Shown one piece after another: positions 1 through 10,045 of a stretch of 64,000 bases of DNA. This DNA comes from CAWHQZ01 sp963831645 (GTDB lineage: Bacteria > Pseudomonadota > Alphaproteobacteria > Rhizobiales > Aestuariivirgaceae): NCBI GenBank assembly GCA_963831645.1, contig CAWHQZ010000023.1, forward strand, positions 1 to 64,000. The letters are read 5' to 3'. A program made the position numbers and the translations under genes. Below the pieces are notes generated by a model that ran no database searches, was not told the origin of the DNA, and saw nothing but the letters and a program-made list of their open reading frames with translations. Each line of letters opens with the position of its first letter. Position 1 is the first letter of the stretch.

Positions 1-1033
1 CGCCGACTTCAACTACTTCGACGTCGACGGCGATCCGCTCGGCCGGATCAGGATCATCGCGCTCCCGGTCGAGGGGCAGCTCCTCTTCAACGGCCTCGCA
101 GCGACCCTGAACCAGGAGGTTACCGCGGCCGAGCTCGCTGCCGGGCTCCTGACCTACGTCCCGCCGACGACGAGCAGCGCGACCGCCGCGAGCTTCGGCT
201 TCAGCGTGAGCGACGGCACCCTCTACGAGGCGGCGAGCCACACCATGACGATCGGCTTCGCGTCGGGGGCAGTCACGCCTCCGGCGCCTCCGCCGGCGCC
301 CCCGACGATCACGCCGCCACCTGCGCCGCCCGCGGATCCTCCGGCCGAGCCGCCGGCGGCCGGCGAGCCGACCGAGCCCGGCGGCGGCGCGTCGAGCGGC
401 GGCGGGCGCGGCGGCGGTAGTGGCGGCGGCGAAGGCGCCGCGCCGCCCGCTCCGCCCGCCCCCGAAGGCGCGGCCGCGCCGGCCGAAAGCGCGCAAGCCG
501 CGGCGGCCGGGGTCGTCGCAAGCGCGGCGCCACAGGCCGGTTCGGCGCCCGCCGGCAGCATCGGGTTCCAGTCGGGCGGCGTCGCGGCCAACCCGAGCAT
601 CGCGGCGCCGGCGCTGCCCGCCGACCAGCGCGGCGAGCCGCCGGCCGGCGAGGTGAAGGCCGAGATGGAAGTGGTCGCGGCGATGGCCGCGCCGGAAGTG
701 CGCCAGGCGCTCGACGAGATGCGCGAGCGGGCGCAGGAAGACACGAAGCTCGAAGCGAGGGTCTCCGGCTCGGTGTTCGTGGTCAGCACCGGCCTTTCGG
801 TCGGCTACGTCCTGTGGCTGCTGCGCGGCGGCGCGCTGATCGCGAGCCTCTTGTCGTCGCTGCCGGCGTGGCGCCTCGTCGATCCGCTGCCGGTCCTCGA
901 CAGCATGGGCGGCCGCGCGGGCGACGAGGACGACGATTCGCTCGAGGACCTCGTCGCCAACAACGACCCGCCGAGCGTGCCGGGTGAGGACGCGCTGGTC
1001 GACAACGACAACGTAGGGAGTGTGCGGACATGA
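1..1033 (+). CDS. C-terminal part of a cadherin-like repeat surface protein
   Basis: The frame is open from the window edge (codons start at base 2), so the real start lies upstream; 343 residues are visible. The first ~85 residues resemble the end of a bacterial cadherin/Ig-like repeat, closing on a typical FGFSVSDG strand. A Pro/Ala/Gly-rich linker follows (about 265-640), then an acidic, probably helical stretch, one hydrophobic segment (about 770-860, core LSVGYVLWLL) and a short acidic tail. This suits a long exported repeat protein held in a membrane near its C terminus. Its TGA overlaps the ATG of the next gene (ATGA), so the two are probably co-translated. Ligand and function are unknown; adhesion or surface sensing is inference. 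Confidence 0.7.
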   Translation, partial: ADFNYFDVDGDPLGRIRIIALPVEGQLLFNGLAATLNQEVTAAELAAGLLTYVPPTTSSATAASFGFSVSDGTLYEAASHTMTIGFASGAVTPPAPPPAPPTITPPPAPPADPPAEPPAAGEPTEPGGGASSGGGRGGGSGGGEGAAPPAPPAPEGAAAPAESAQAAAAGVVASAAPQAGSAPAGSIGFQSGGVAANPSIAAPALPADQRGEPPAGEVKAEMEVVAAMAAPEVRQALDEMRERAQEDTKLEARVSGSVFVVSTGLSVGYVLWLLRGGALIASLLSSLPAWRLVDPLPVLDSMGGRAGDEDDDSLEDLVANNDPPSVPGEDALVDNDNVGSVRT

Positions 1034-3604
1034 AGGGATTCAGCACCAAGGCCTATCTCGCGATCGGGCTCTCGTTCCTGGTCGCGAGCATCGTGATGGC
1101 GAGCGCCTTCGTCGGCGTCTTCCCCGACCGCGGCAGCGCGGTCCGCGAGGGACGGCAGGCGCTCGCGGAGCTCGCCGCGGTGAACAGCATGGGGGCGATC
1201 GTGCCCGAGGGCGCGCCGCGGGTGGAGGCGATGCTCAAGTTCATGCTCGAGCGCAACAAGGACCTCGTCTCGGCGGGCGTCCGCCGCGCGGACGGCACGC
1301 TCGTGGTCGCGGTCGGCAACCACGCCGACACCTGGAAGCCGCTCGCCAACGACCATTCGACCGACCGCCAGCTGCAGGTGCCGATCCTGACCAAGAGCGA
1401 GCGCTGGGGACAGCTCGAGCTCGCGTTCACGTCGACGGGCGTGCCGCACCTCTTCGGCATGGAGATGCCGTGGCTGTACCTCGTCCTCTTCATGTTCGGG
1501 TCGTGCCTCGGCGCGTTCTACATGTACCTCGGCCGCATGCTGCGCCACCTCGACGTGTCGCACGCCGTCCCGGCGCGCGTCCGCTCGGCGCTCGACACGC
1601 TGGCCGAGGGCCTGCTGGTGATCGACAAGAAGCAGAACATCGTGCTCGCGAACCAGGCGTTCGCGACGCTGACCGGCGCCACGCCGGAAACGCTCGCCGC
1701 GCACCAGGTGTCCGAGCTCGGCTGGCTCGGGCCTGACGGCACGCCGCTGCCGAAGGAGAAATCGCCGTGGGCGGCGGCGCTGCGCGAGGGCGCGGTGCAG
1801 CGGAATAGCATGCTCCACTTCACCGACCACGCCGGGCAGCTGCGCACCTTCAGCGCCAACTGCTCGCCGGTGATGGGACCGGACGGCAAGGCGGGCGGCG
1901 TGCTGATCAGCCTCGACGACGTCACCGAGCTCGAGAGCAACAAGGCGGAGCTCGCCAAGAGCGCGCGACGCGGCCGAGGCGGCCAACCGCGCGAAGAGCG
2001 AGTTCCTCGCCAACATGAGCCACGAGATCCGCACGCCGATGAACGCGATCCTCGGCTTCACCGAGGTGCTCAAGCGCGGCTGCGGCAAGAACGACGCGAA
2101 GCGCGCAAGCACCTCGACACCATCCACTCGAGCGGCAAGCACCTGCTCGAGCTGATCAACGACATCCTCGACCTCTCCAAGGTCGAGGCCGGCCGCATGG
2201 AGGTCGAGCGCATCGACTGCGCGCCGCACAAGGTCATCCGCGAAGTGGTCAAGGTGTTCATGCGCCGTGCGCGCGAGAAAGGCATCACGCTCGACGTTCG
2301 AGGTACCGGCGCCGATCCCGGAGCGGATCGCAGTCCGATCCCGGGCGGCTCCGCCAGATCGTCACCAACCTCGTCGGCAACGCGCATCAAGTTCACCGAG
2401 CGCGGCGGCGTGCGAGTCGTCGCGCGAATGGCGGGGACGCGGTCCGCGCCGCAGCTCGCGGTCGACGTCGTCGACACCGGCATCGGCATCCCCGAGGACA
2501 AGATCGGACAAGCTCTTCCAGCCGTTCGTGCAGGCCGACACGTCGGTGACGCGCAAGTTCGGCGGCACCGGCCTCGGCCTCGTCCATCAGCCGCAACTTC
2601 GCCCGCGCGCTCGGCGGCGACATCACCGTCGCGAGCGTAGCCGGCCAGGGCAGCACGTTCACCGTCACGCTCGACACCGGCGCGCTCCTCGGCGTGCGCG
2701 ATGCTCGATCCGGCCGAGGCGACGCGGATCGACGAGGACGTCGCGGCCGACTCGAGTCTCCGCTGGGAGTTCCCGGCGCGCCGGATCCTCGTCGTCGACG
2801 ACGGCCCGGAGAACCGCGAGCTCGTGTCGCTCGTGCTCGCCGAGGCGGGGCTCACGGTCGAAGAGGCGGAGAACGGCCAGATCGCCGTCGACATGGTCGC
2901 TGCGCGCGCAGTACGACGCGGTGCTCATGGACATGCAGATGCCGGTGATGGACGGCTACACCGCGACCAAGCTGCTCCGCAGCCGGGGCGTGAAGCTGCC
3001 GATCATCGCGCTCACCGCGCACGCGATGAAGGGCTTCGAGCAGGAGATCCTCGCCGCGGGCTGCACGGGCTACGTCACCAAGCCGATCGACATCGACGTC
3101 CTGCTCGGGACGCTGGCGGAGAAGCTGGGGACCGGCCGCCGCGTGAAGGCCGCGGCCACGCCCGCAGCGGCCCCGGCCGCCGCGCATGCACCCGCCCCGG
3201 CCCAAGGGCACGCGCCGGCCCCGGCGCAGGCGCCGATGCCGGTCCTCGAGGAGCGCATCGACCTCGGCGCGGGCGCGGGCGGCCCGCCGGTCGTCTCCCG
3301 GTTCGCCACCCACCCGCGGCTCCGGACGGCCGCGTATCGCTTCGCGGCCCGCCTGGGCGAGCAGCTCGGCGCCATGGAGCGCGCCCATGCGGCAGGGGAC
3401 TTCACCGAGCTGACCGCGCTCGCCCACTGGCTGAAGGGCGCCGGCGGCACCGTCGGCTACGACGATTTCACGGCGCCGGCACGCAACCTCGAGACGCTGT
3501 CCAAGGCGGGCGACGCCCAGGGCACCCGCGCGGCGCTCGACGAGCTGCGGGGCCTCGAGGCGCGGCTCGTCGTCCCCGAGGGCGTGGACGCGCAGGCAGC
3601 GTGA
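1030..3604 (+). CDS. Hybrid sensor histidine kinase with PAS, receiver and Hpt domains (frameshifted)
   Basis: A membrane kinase of about 858 residues. Visible in order: TM helix (residues ~6-28), periplasmic sensor region, second TM around 147-172, PAS domain (~185-300), HisKA with the H-box SEFLANMSHEIRTPMNAI, HATPase_c with DTGIGIPEDKIG, a receiver domain (RILVVDDGPENRELV, phospho-Asp in AVLMDMQMPVMDGY) and a C-terminal Hpt domain (HWLKGAGGTVGYDDF). All relay modules are therefore in one chain. The frame breaks near 1966, 2100, 2300-2390, 2510, 2580, 2700 and 2905, yet every domain resumes at once in another frame, which suggests sequence errors more than decay. Its start overlaps the stop of the repeat protein. 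The downstream receiver-GGDEF-EAL protein is a plausible output. Confidence 0.85.
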
Positions 3605-3702
3605 AGTGCGGCATGGTGCACAGGAAGGCAGACGACATTTTCCTCGCCAGTGCGCAGGTTTAACGCGCGCTGGCACGGAACGCGCTCTAGGATGGACGAC
3701 TT

Positions 3703-5600
3703 ATGGCGACGCCACTGACATTCGATGGGCCCCCGAGCCTCCTGCCGATGCCGGCGCGGAGCTCGCTCAAGGTCGCGCGCATGCCGGTCGAGGCGGCGCG
3801 GGAAGCCGGCTGGGAGGCCGAGCGGGCCGACGACCCGGTCGTGATGATGGTGGACGACGAGCCGCTCAACCTCGAGGTGCTGCAGACCTTCCTCGAGGAA
3901 GCCGGCTATCGCGACTTCGTCGCCTGCAGCGAGCCGCTGAAGGCCCTCGGGCTGATCGGCGAGCGGCACCCGGACGTGGTGCTGCTCGACCTCAACATGC
4001 CGGAGATGAGCGGGTTCGAGATCATCGAGCGGATGCGGGGCGACGAGGCGATGCGCCACGTCCCGGTCATCGTCCTCACCTCCTCGACCGACGCCGAGAC
4101 CAAGCTGAAGGCGCTCGAGCTCGGCGCGACCGACTTCCTCGCCAAGCCGACCGACCCGAGCGAGCTCGCGCTGCGGCTGCGCAACACGCTGTCGGCGAAG
4201 GCCTACCGCGACCGGCTCGCCAACTACGACGCGGTGACCGCGCTCCCGAACCGGCGGCTGCTGGTGGACCGCCTCGAACGCGCGCTGCGCGAAACCGCGC
4301 GCGCCGGGACCACCGGCGCGCTGATGCACGTGCACCTCGAGCGCTTCGAGCAGATCACCGAGGCGTTCGGGCTCGGCATCGGCGACTCGCTCCTGAAGGG
4401 CGTGGCGATGCGGCTCGACCTCGGCTTGCGCTCGAGCGTCAGCGCGAAAGACAGCGGCGAGCGCCGCGGCGTGCCCACGATCTACCGCATCGGCGACGAC
4501 GAGTTCGGGATCCTCCTGACGGGCATCGCCCGCGGCGAGGAGGCGGCTCCGATCGCGCAGGGCCTCCTCGCCGCGATGACGGCGCCGTTCCGCGCCGCCG
4601 GCCAGGAGCTCACGATCACCGCAGCCGTCGGCATCTCGGTGTTCCCCGACGACGACATGGAGGCGGGCGCGCTACTCAGCCATTGCAGCGTCGCCGCACG
4701 CCACGCGGCGCAAGGCGGCGGCAAGGGCTTCCAGTTCTACGCCAAGGAGCTCAACTCGAAGTCGCGGCACCGGCTGAGCGTGGAGAGCGAGCTGCGCCGC
4801 GCGCTCGAACGCGGCGAGTTCCGGCTCTACTACCAGCCGAAGGTCCGCGCGCACAACGGGCGCGGGACCGGCGCCGAAGTGCTGCTGCGGTGGGCGCATC
4901 CGGAGCGCGGGCTGGTCGGCCCGATGGAATTCATCCCGGTCGCCGAGGAGACCGGGCTGATCGTCCCGCTCGGCGAGTGGGTGCTGCGCGCCGCCTGCGC
5001 GCAGAGCCGGGCGTGGCAGAACACGGGTTTGAGGGTGCCGCGGGTGACCGTGAACGTCTCGGGCAAGCAGTTCGGCGCCGCGAACATCGTCGAGACGGCC
5101 GTCAGCGCGTTCAAGTCGAGCGGCCTCGACCCGCGCTATATCGGCCTGGAGCTGACCGAGAGCTCCGTTGATGGGGCACGCGGACCGCAACATCCGCACC
5201 CTGCACGAGCTGAAGGAGCAGGGGCTCACGCTCTCGATCGACGACTTCGGCACCGGCTACTCCAGCTTGAGCTACCTCAAGCGCTTCCCGCTCGACGAGC
5301 TGAAGATCGACCGCTCGTTCGTGATGGGCGTCGACACCGACCCGGACAACGCGGCGATCGTGATCGCGATCATCGCGATGGCCCACTGCCTTGGACTGTC
5401 GGTCGTCGCCGAAGGCGTCGAGACCCCGGCCCAGCAGGCGTTCCTGAAGGCAAGAGCTGCGACGAGCTGCAGGGCTTCCTCTTCTCGAAGCCGATGCCGG
5501 CGGAGATGTTCGGGAAGCTGCTCGCGAGCTCGCAGCCCGGAGGCGCGAAGGCGCCGCCGCCCGCCGCCGCGGCGCCACACCGGTCGATCTGCCGGTCTAG
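3703..5600 (+). CDS. Response regulator with GGDEF and EAL domains (frameshifted)
   Basis: A cyclic-di-GMP signalling protein of about 632 residues. An N-terminal receiver (MMVDDEPLNLEVL, phospho-Asp in VVLLDLNMPEMSGF, Lys in FLAKPTDP) is followed by a GGDEF domain and an EAL domain (LLRWAHPERGLVGPMEFIPV, DDFGTGYSSLSYLKRF, VVAEGVET). The GGDEF signature reads GDDEF, so cyclase activity is doubtful; the EAL signature reads EVL, a variant found in some active phosphodiesterases. The frame shifts near 5166, 5450 and 5560. Restoring it gives a chain ending PVDLPV at a TAG at 5598-5600, 8 bases from the convergent napC stop. It follows the hybrid kinase, which could phosphorylate its receiver. Confidence 0.85.
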
Positions 5601-5607
5601 CTTCCCG

Positions 5608-6244
5608 CTAGCGCGGCGGGGCGAACTTCCCCGCCGACGGCTCCACCCGCGGCGCGCCGATCGCCTGGTCGATCGGCGGCAGCTGGTGCGCGATCCCCTT
5701 GTGGCAGTCGATGCAGGTCTTGCCTTCGGTGAAGGCGACCGAGTGCGTCGCGTTCGCCCGCCGCCCCTGCTCGCTCGAGATCCATGTACCGGAAGTTGTG
5801 GCAGTTGCGGCACTCCTGCGAGTCGTTCGCCCGCATCCGCGCCCACTCGTGCTCGGCGAGCGCCCAGCGCTTCGCCTGGAACTTCTCCGGCGTGTCGATG
5901 CTGCCGAGCACCTTGTGCAGGACCTCGTTGGACGCCTGGATCTTGCGGACGATCTTCGGCCCCCATTCCTTCGGCACGTGGCAGTCGGGGCAGGTGGCGC
6001 GCACGCCCGAGCGGTTGGTGTAGTGGACCGTGTGCCGGTACTCCTTGAAGACGTTCTCCTCCATCTCGTGGCAGGAAATGCAGAACGGCTCGGTGTTGGT
6101 CACCTCGAACGCCCAGTTGAAGCCGCCCCAGAACACGATGCCGGCGGCGAAGAGCCCCACCACCGTCCACGGCCCCACGCGCCATACCCAGGCGGGAATC
6201 CACCGCTTCCAGCCGCGCCGCTTGACCTCGAAATCGTAAGCCAT
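5608..6244 (-). CDS. napC: Tetraheme quinol dehydrogenase NapC (one frameshift)
   Basis: Membrane-anchored tetraheme cytochrome that takes electrons from quinol and passes them to NapB/NapA in the periplasm. An N-terminal TM helix (WRVGPWTVVGLFAAGIVFW) is followed by four heme-binding motifs: CISCH, CPDCH, CRNCH and CIDCH. The last lies after a one-base shift near 5778; in the restored frame the protein ends GKFAPPR with TAG at 5608-5610, about 211 residues, normal for NapC. It is the last gene of the nap operon, 9 bases after napB, and converges on the EAL gene. No napG/napH are present, so NapC is the only visible quinol link. Confidence 0.92.
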
Positions 6245-6253
6245 GGCCGTACC

Positions 6254-6700
6254 CTATTGCGCCGGCTTGAAGGTGTTCGACACCAGCGGCTCGGCGTCGA
6301 ACTGCGGGACGTGGCACTGCAGGCAGAAGTAGCGCCGCGTGGAGATGTTCGGCGACTCCTTGCCGTCGCGGTCGAGGTAGTGCGACTTCCCGACCGGCGT
6401 CGCGCCGGAGGTCGGCGCGGCGGTCTTCGCGTGGCACACCATGCACATGTTGACGTTCTTCGTGATCTGGTAGCCCTTGATGTTGTGCGGGATGATCGGC
6501 GGGTGCTGCGGATAGCTGCGCGGCACCGGCCGGTCGTGGCGTTCCATGCGATAGGTGCCCGAGTGGTTCGACTCGGGGATGGGCGTGTCGCCGCGGATCG
6601 GCTTCACCACGGGCTGCGGCGTGCCCTGGGCGAGCGCCGGCAGCGCCAGCGTGGAAAATGCGGCGGCGAGCGCAGCGCCGAGGACAAGTCTCCGGATCAT
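6254..6700 (-). CDS. napB: Diheme cytochrome subunit NapB of periplasmic nitrate reductase
   Basis: Small periplasmic electron-transfer subunit that docks on NapA. The 148-residue product has a signal peptide (LVLGAALAAAFSTLALPALA) and two heme motifs, CMVCH and CLQCH, with the family's PHNIKGYQITKNVNMC stretch before the first. The ATG at 6700 is preceded by GAGGAGCG, a good ribosome binding site. As sequenced the frame is continuous with napA, but this looks like a one-base insertion that hides the napA stop (see napA). Confidence 0.93.
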   Translation of the reverse strand: MIRRLVLGAALAAAFSTLALPALAQGTPQPVVKPIRGDTPIPESNHSGTYRMERHDRPVPRSYPQHPPIIPHNIKGYQITKNVNMCMVCHAKTAAPTSGATPVGKSHYLDRDGKESPNISTRRYFCLQCHVPQFDAEPLVSNTFKPAQ

Positions 6701-6711
6701 CGGTTCGCTCC

Positions 6712-9196
6712 TCACGCCTTCAGTCACGCGCACGGCGCACTTCTTGTAGTCGGTCTCTCTCGAGATCGGGCAGGTCGCGTCCAGCGTGAGCTTGTTGACG
6801 AGTCGGCCTTCGTCGAAGAACGGCACGAAGACGAGCCCCTCCGGCGGTTCGTTCCGGCCGCGGATGTCGACGCGGGCGTAGATGTCCCCGCGGCGCGAGC
6901 TGATCCGCGCCTCCATGCCGTTGAGGAGGCCGCGTTTCTTCGCGTCGGCCGGGTGCATGAACACGACCGCTTCCGGGACGGCGCGATGCAGCTCCGGCAC
7001 CCGGCGCGTCATCGACCCGCTGTGCCAGTGCTCGAGCACGCGGCCGGTGCAGAGCCAGAGGTCGTACTCCTTGTCGGGCACCTCCGGCGGCGGCTCGTAG
7101 GGCACCGCGATCACGATCGCCTTGCCGTCGGGCTTGCCGTAGAACCGCACGCCCTCGCCCTTCTTCACGTACGGGTCATAGCCTTCGCGGTAGCGCCACT
7201 TGGTCTCCTTCCCGTCGACCACCGGCCAGCGGAGGCCGCGCACCTTGTGATACGTGTCGAACGGCGCGAGGTCGTGCGCGTGCCCGCGCCCGAACGCCGC
7301 GTACTCCTCGAAGAGTCCCTTGTGCAGGTAGTAGCCGAAGTGCCGCGACTCGTCGTTGTCGAAGCCGGGCTGCAGCTCCTTGAGGGAGAACTTGTTGACC
7401 TGGCCGTTCGCGAAGAGCACGTCGTAGAGCGTCTTGCCCTTGTACTCCGGCTTCTTCGCGACGAGCTCGGGCGGCCAGACCTCCTCCACCTTGAACCGCT
7501 TCGAGAACTCGACGAGCTGCCACAGGTCGGAGCGCGCCTCGCCGGGCGGCTTCACCTGCTGGCGCCAGAACTGGGTGCGGCGCTCGGCGTTGCCGTAGGC
7601 GCCCTCCTTCTCGACCCACATCGCGGTCGGCAGGATGAGATCGGCCGCCATCGCGGTGACCGTCGGGTACGGATCGCTCACGACGATGAAGTTCGCCGGG
7701 TTGCGGTAGCCGGGCCAGATCTCGCCGTTGATGTTCGCCCCGGTCTGCATGTTGTTGTTGCACATCACCCAGTAGGCGTTGAGCTTCCCGTCCTTCAGCA
7801 TCCGGTTCTGCAGCACGGCGTGATAGCCGGGCCGGTCGGGGATCGTGCCGTCGGGGAGCTTCCAGATGCGCTCGGCCTCGGCGCGGTGCTTCGGATTGGT
7901 CACCACCATGTCCGCGGGGAGGCGGTGCGAGAAGGTGCCGACCTCGCGCGCGGTGCCGCACGCCGAGGGCTGGCCGGTGAGCGAGAACGGGCTGTTGCCC
8001 GGCTCGGCGATCTTGCCGGTGAGGAGGTGCACGTTGTAGCAGAGCTGGTTCACCCAGGTGCCGCGCGTGTGCTGGTTGAAGCCCATCGTCCACAGCGACA
8101 TCACCTTCACCTTCGGGTCGGCGTAGAGCTCCGCGAGCGCGACGAGCTGGCGCGCCGGCACGCCCGAGATCTTCTCGACCTTCTCGGCGGTGTAGTCGGA
8201 CACGAACTTCGCGTAGGCGTCGAAGTCGATCGGCTTCATCGCCTCCGCGTCCTTGGCGTTCTTCGCCTTCTGCTCGCGCGGGTCCTCCGGCCGCAGGCCG
8301 TAGCCGATGTCGTCGTTGCCGCGCATGAAGTTGACGTGCTTCGACACGAAGTCCTTGTTCACCCGCCCGGTGCTGATGATGTGATGGGCGATGAAGTTGA
8401 GGATCGCGAGGTCGGTGTTGGGCGTGAAGATCATGTTGAGGTCGGCGAGCTCGTGGCCGCGATGCTGGTAGGTCGACAGCACCGCCACCTTGACGTGCGG
8501 GTGCTGCAGCCGCCGGTCGGTGATCCGCGTCCAGAGCACCGGGTGCATCTCGGCCATGTTCGAGCCCCACATGACGAACGCGTCGGCGTGCTCGCAGTCG
8601 TCGTAGCAGCCCATCGGCTCGTCCATGCCGAAGCTGCGCATGAACCCGGTCACCGCGGAGGCCATGCAGTGGCGCGCGTTCGGGTCGAGGTTGTTCGAGC
8701 GGAAGCCGGCCTTGTAGAGCTTCGCCGCGGCGTAGCCCTCCCAGATCGTCCACTGGCCCGAGCCGAACATGCCGACCGTGGTCGGGCCGCCCTTCGCGAG
8801 CGCCGCCTTCCACTTCTCGGCCATGATGTCGAAGGCCTCCTTCCACGACACCGGCGTGAACTCGCCGTTCTTGTCGTACTTGCCGTCCTTCTTCCTGAGG
8901 AGCGGCGTCTTGAGGCGGTCGGCGCCGTACATGATCTTCGCGAGGAAGTAGCCCTTCACGCAGTTGAGGCCGCGGTTCACCTCGGCCTCCGGGTCGCCCT
9001 GCGTCGCGACCACGCGCCCGTCCTGCACGCCGACGAGCACCCCGCAGCCGGTGCCGCAGAAGCGGCAGGCGGCCTTGTCCCAGCGGATCTTGTCCATCTG
9101 CGCCGCGGCCGGTGCCGCGGGCAGCGTGATCCCGGCGGCTGCGGCCGCCGCGGCCGCGGCGTTCGCCTTCATGAACTCGCGTCGATTGACCGTCAT
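6712..9196 (-). CDS. napA: Periplasmic nitrate reductase catalytic subunit NapA
   Basis: Catalytic Mo-bis-MGD subunit reducing nitrate to nitrite in the periplasm. A Tat signal (RREFMKANAA) is followed by the [4Fe-4S] ligands CRFCGTGC plus the Cys of GLNCVKG, and the molybdenum-binding Cys in RHCMASAVTGFMRSFG. Corrected length is about 827 residues, close to E. coli NapA (828). As written the frame runs past the expected end into napB. Dropping one base near 6723-6726 gives an ending VRVTKA, a TGA at 6712-6714, and the napB ribosome binding site right after it, so I end the gene there. The start overlaps the napD stop (ATGA). Confidence 0.95.
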
Positions 9197-9453
9197 GTCG
9201 CCTTCTCCTGGTCGTCCCGCTTCTCGTCGTCACAGTACTGGTAAACCATCGCGGCGGTGAGCACGCCGTCCAACGTGTGCAAGCGCATGATCGCGTCGGC
9301 GGCGCTGCCGGCCGGCGTGTCCTCGGCGGTCACGACGAACCGCCCGTCGGGCGTCTCGGCGTGAATCTCGACGCCGCGCAGCCGCTCGAGCTGCGCCCGG
9401 ACCTCGGCGCTGCGGCCGGGAACGGCGTGGACGACCGCGCTCGCGATGTCCAT
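9193..9453 (-). CDS. napD: NapA chaperone NapD
   Basis: Cytoplasmic chaperone that binds the NapA twin-arginine signal and holds back export until the cofactor is inserted. The 86-residue product starts MDIASAVVHAVPGR and keeps the ferredoxin-like NapD pattern, with LRGVEIHAETPDGRFVV and LHTLDGVLTAAMVYQY near the end. The ATG shares one base with the napF stop (TAATG) and the stop overlaps the napA ATG, so napF-napD-napA are tightly coupled. Confidence 0.9.
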   Translation of the reverse strand: MDIASAVVHAVPGRSAEVRAQLERLRGVEIHAETPDGRFVVTAEDTPAGSAADAIMRLHTLDGVLTAAMVYQYCDDEKRDDQEKAT

Positions 9454-9929
9454 TACGCGCTGATCTCGATTGCCGACACGGGGCACACCGCGACGCACGC
9501 GCCGCAGCCGGTGCAGCGCTCGAGGTCCACCACCGGGTCCGCGGCGCCGCCGAGCGCGGGCACGAACCGGATCGCGCGCGCTTCGCAGCGCTCCGCGCAC
9601 GAGCGGCACACGACGCGGTTCCGGGCGAGACAGCTCGCGGCGATCGTCGCCTTCAGCGCCCACGGCTCGCCGGCCGCGCGGTCGAGCGCATGCGGTACGC
9701 AGGCGTCGGCACAGCGGCCGCAGAAGGTGCAGCCGCCCTTGGAGAAGTCCACCTCGGGAAATCCGCCCGAGCCGCGGACGACGATGTGCTCGGGACAGGC
9801 GTCGACGCAGGCGTCGCAGCGCGTGCAGCGGGACAGGAACTCGCCCTCGGGCAGCGCCCAGGGCATGGCGGGCCGTCCGCCGCGCGCGCGGCGTCCGGTC
9901 AGAAACCCCCTCCTGGTCAAGCCGCTCAT
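9453..9929 (-). CDS. napF: Ferredoxin-type protein NapF
   Basis: Cytoplasmic iron-sulfur accessory protein of the Nap system, thought to act in NapA maturation. Starting at the ATG giving MSGLTRRGFLTGRR, it has 158 residues with clusters at CTRCDACVDACP, CTFCGRCADAC and CTGCGACVAVCP, plus an extra Cys set CRSCAERC. The frame stays open to an upstream in-frame ATG at 9983, but the internal ATG gives the usual NapF N terminus. First gene of the operon; an FNR/Anr-like box lies about 55 bases upstream. Confidence 0.9.
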   Translation of the reverse strand: MSGLTRRGFLTGRRARGGRPAMPWALPEGEFLSRCTRCDACVDACPEHIVVRGSGGFPEVDFSKGGCTFCGRCADACVPHALDRAAGEPWALKATIAASCLARNRVVCRSCAERCEARAIRFVPALGGAADPVVDLERCTGCGACVAVCPVSAIEISA

Positions 9930-9983
9930 CGTTCTGGTCGCACGATACGGCGGTGAGTACACCGTGCCCGGCAGGGCCGGCAC

Positions 9984-9997
9984 TTGATCTACGTCAG
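9984..9997 (-). promoter_or_regulatory. FNR/Anr-like box upstream of napF
   Basis: The 14-bp element TTGATCTACGTCAG matches the TTGAT-N4-ATCAA pattern in the whole left half and three of five positions on the right. It sits 55-68 bases before the napF start, where an oxygen-responsive activator would bind. Regulation by FNR/Anr/DNR is inference. Confidence 0.5.
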
Positions 9998-10045
9998 CCG
10001 TCGGGAGGATAGCCCCGCGAGGTCGTCAGGGCAACGCGGCCGGGA

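Noticed and set aside
1030..3604. Hybrid kinase as a true pseudogene
   Set aside because: It has the most breaks in the window, but all catalytic motifs are intact and the frame returns each time, as with the essential genes that are also broken.
5601..6048. Extension of the EAL protein past 5600
   Set aside because: It runs antisense into napC. A one-base shift near 5560 restores a stop at 5598-5600 after a plausible end PVDLPV.
6254..9196. NapA-NapB as a genuine fusion protein
   Set aside because: A single-base correction restores the napA stop and a ribosome binding site for napB, and the NapB part keeps its own signal peptide.
5699..9244. A 1181-codon plus-strand frame opposite the nap genes
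   Set aside because: It is the antisense shadow of napC-napB-napA, rich in Arg/His/Val/Leu as expected from GC-biased third positions, with no domain-like sequence.
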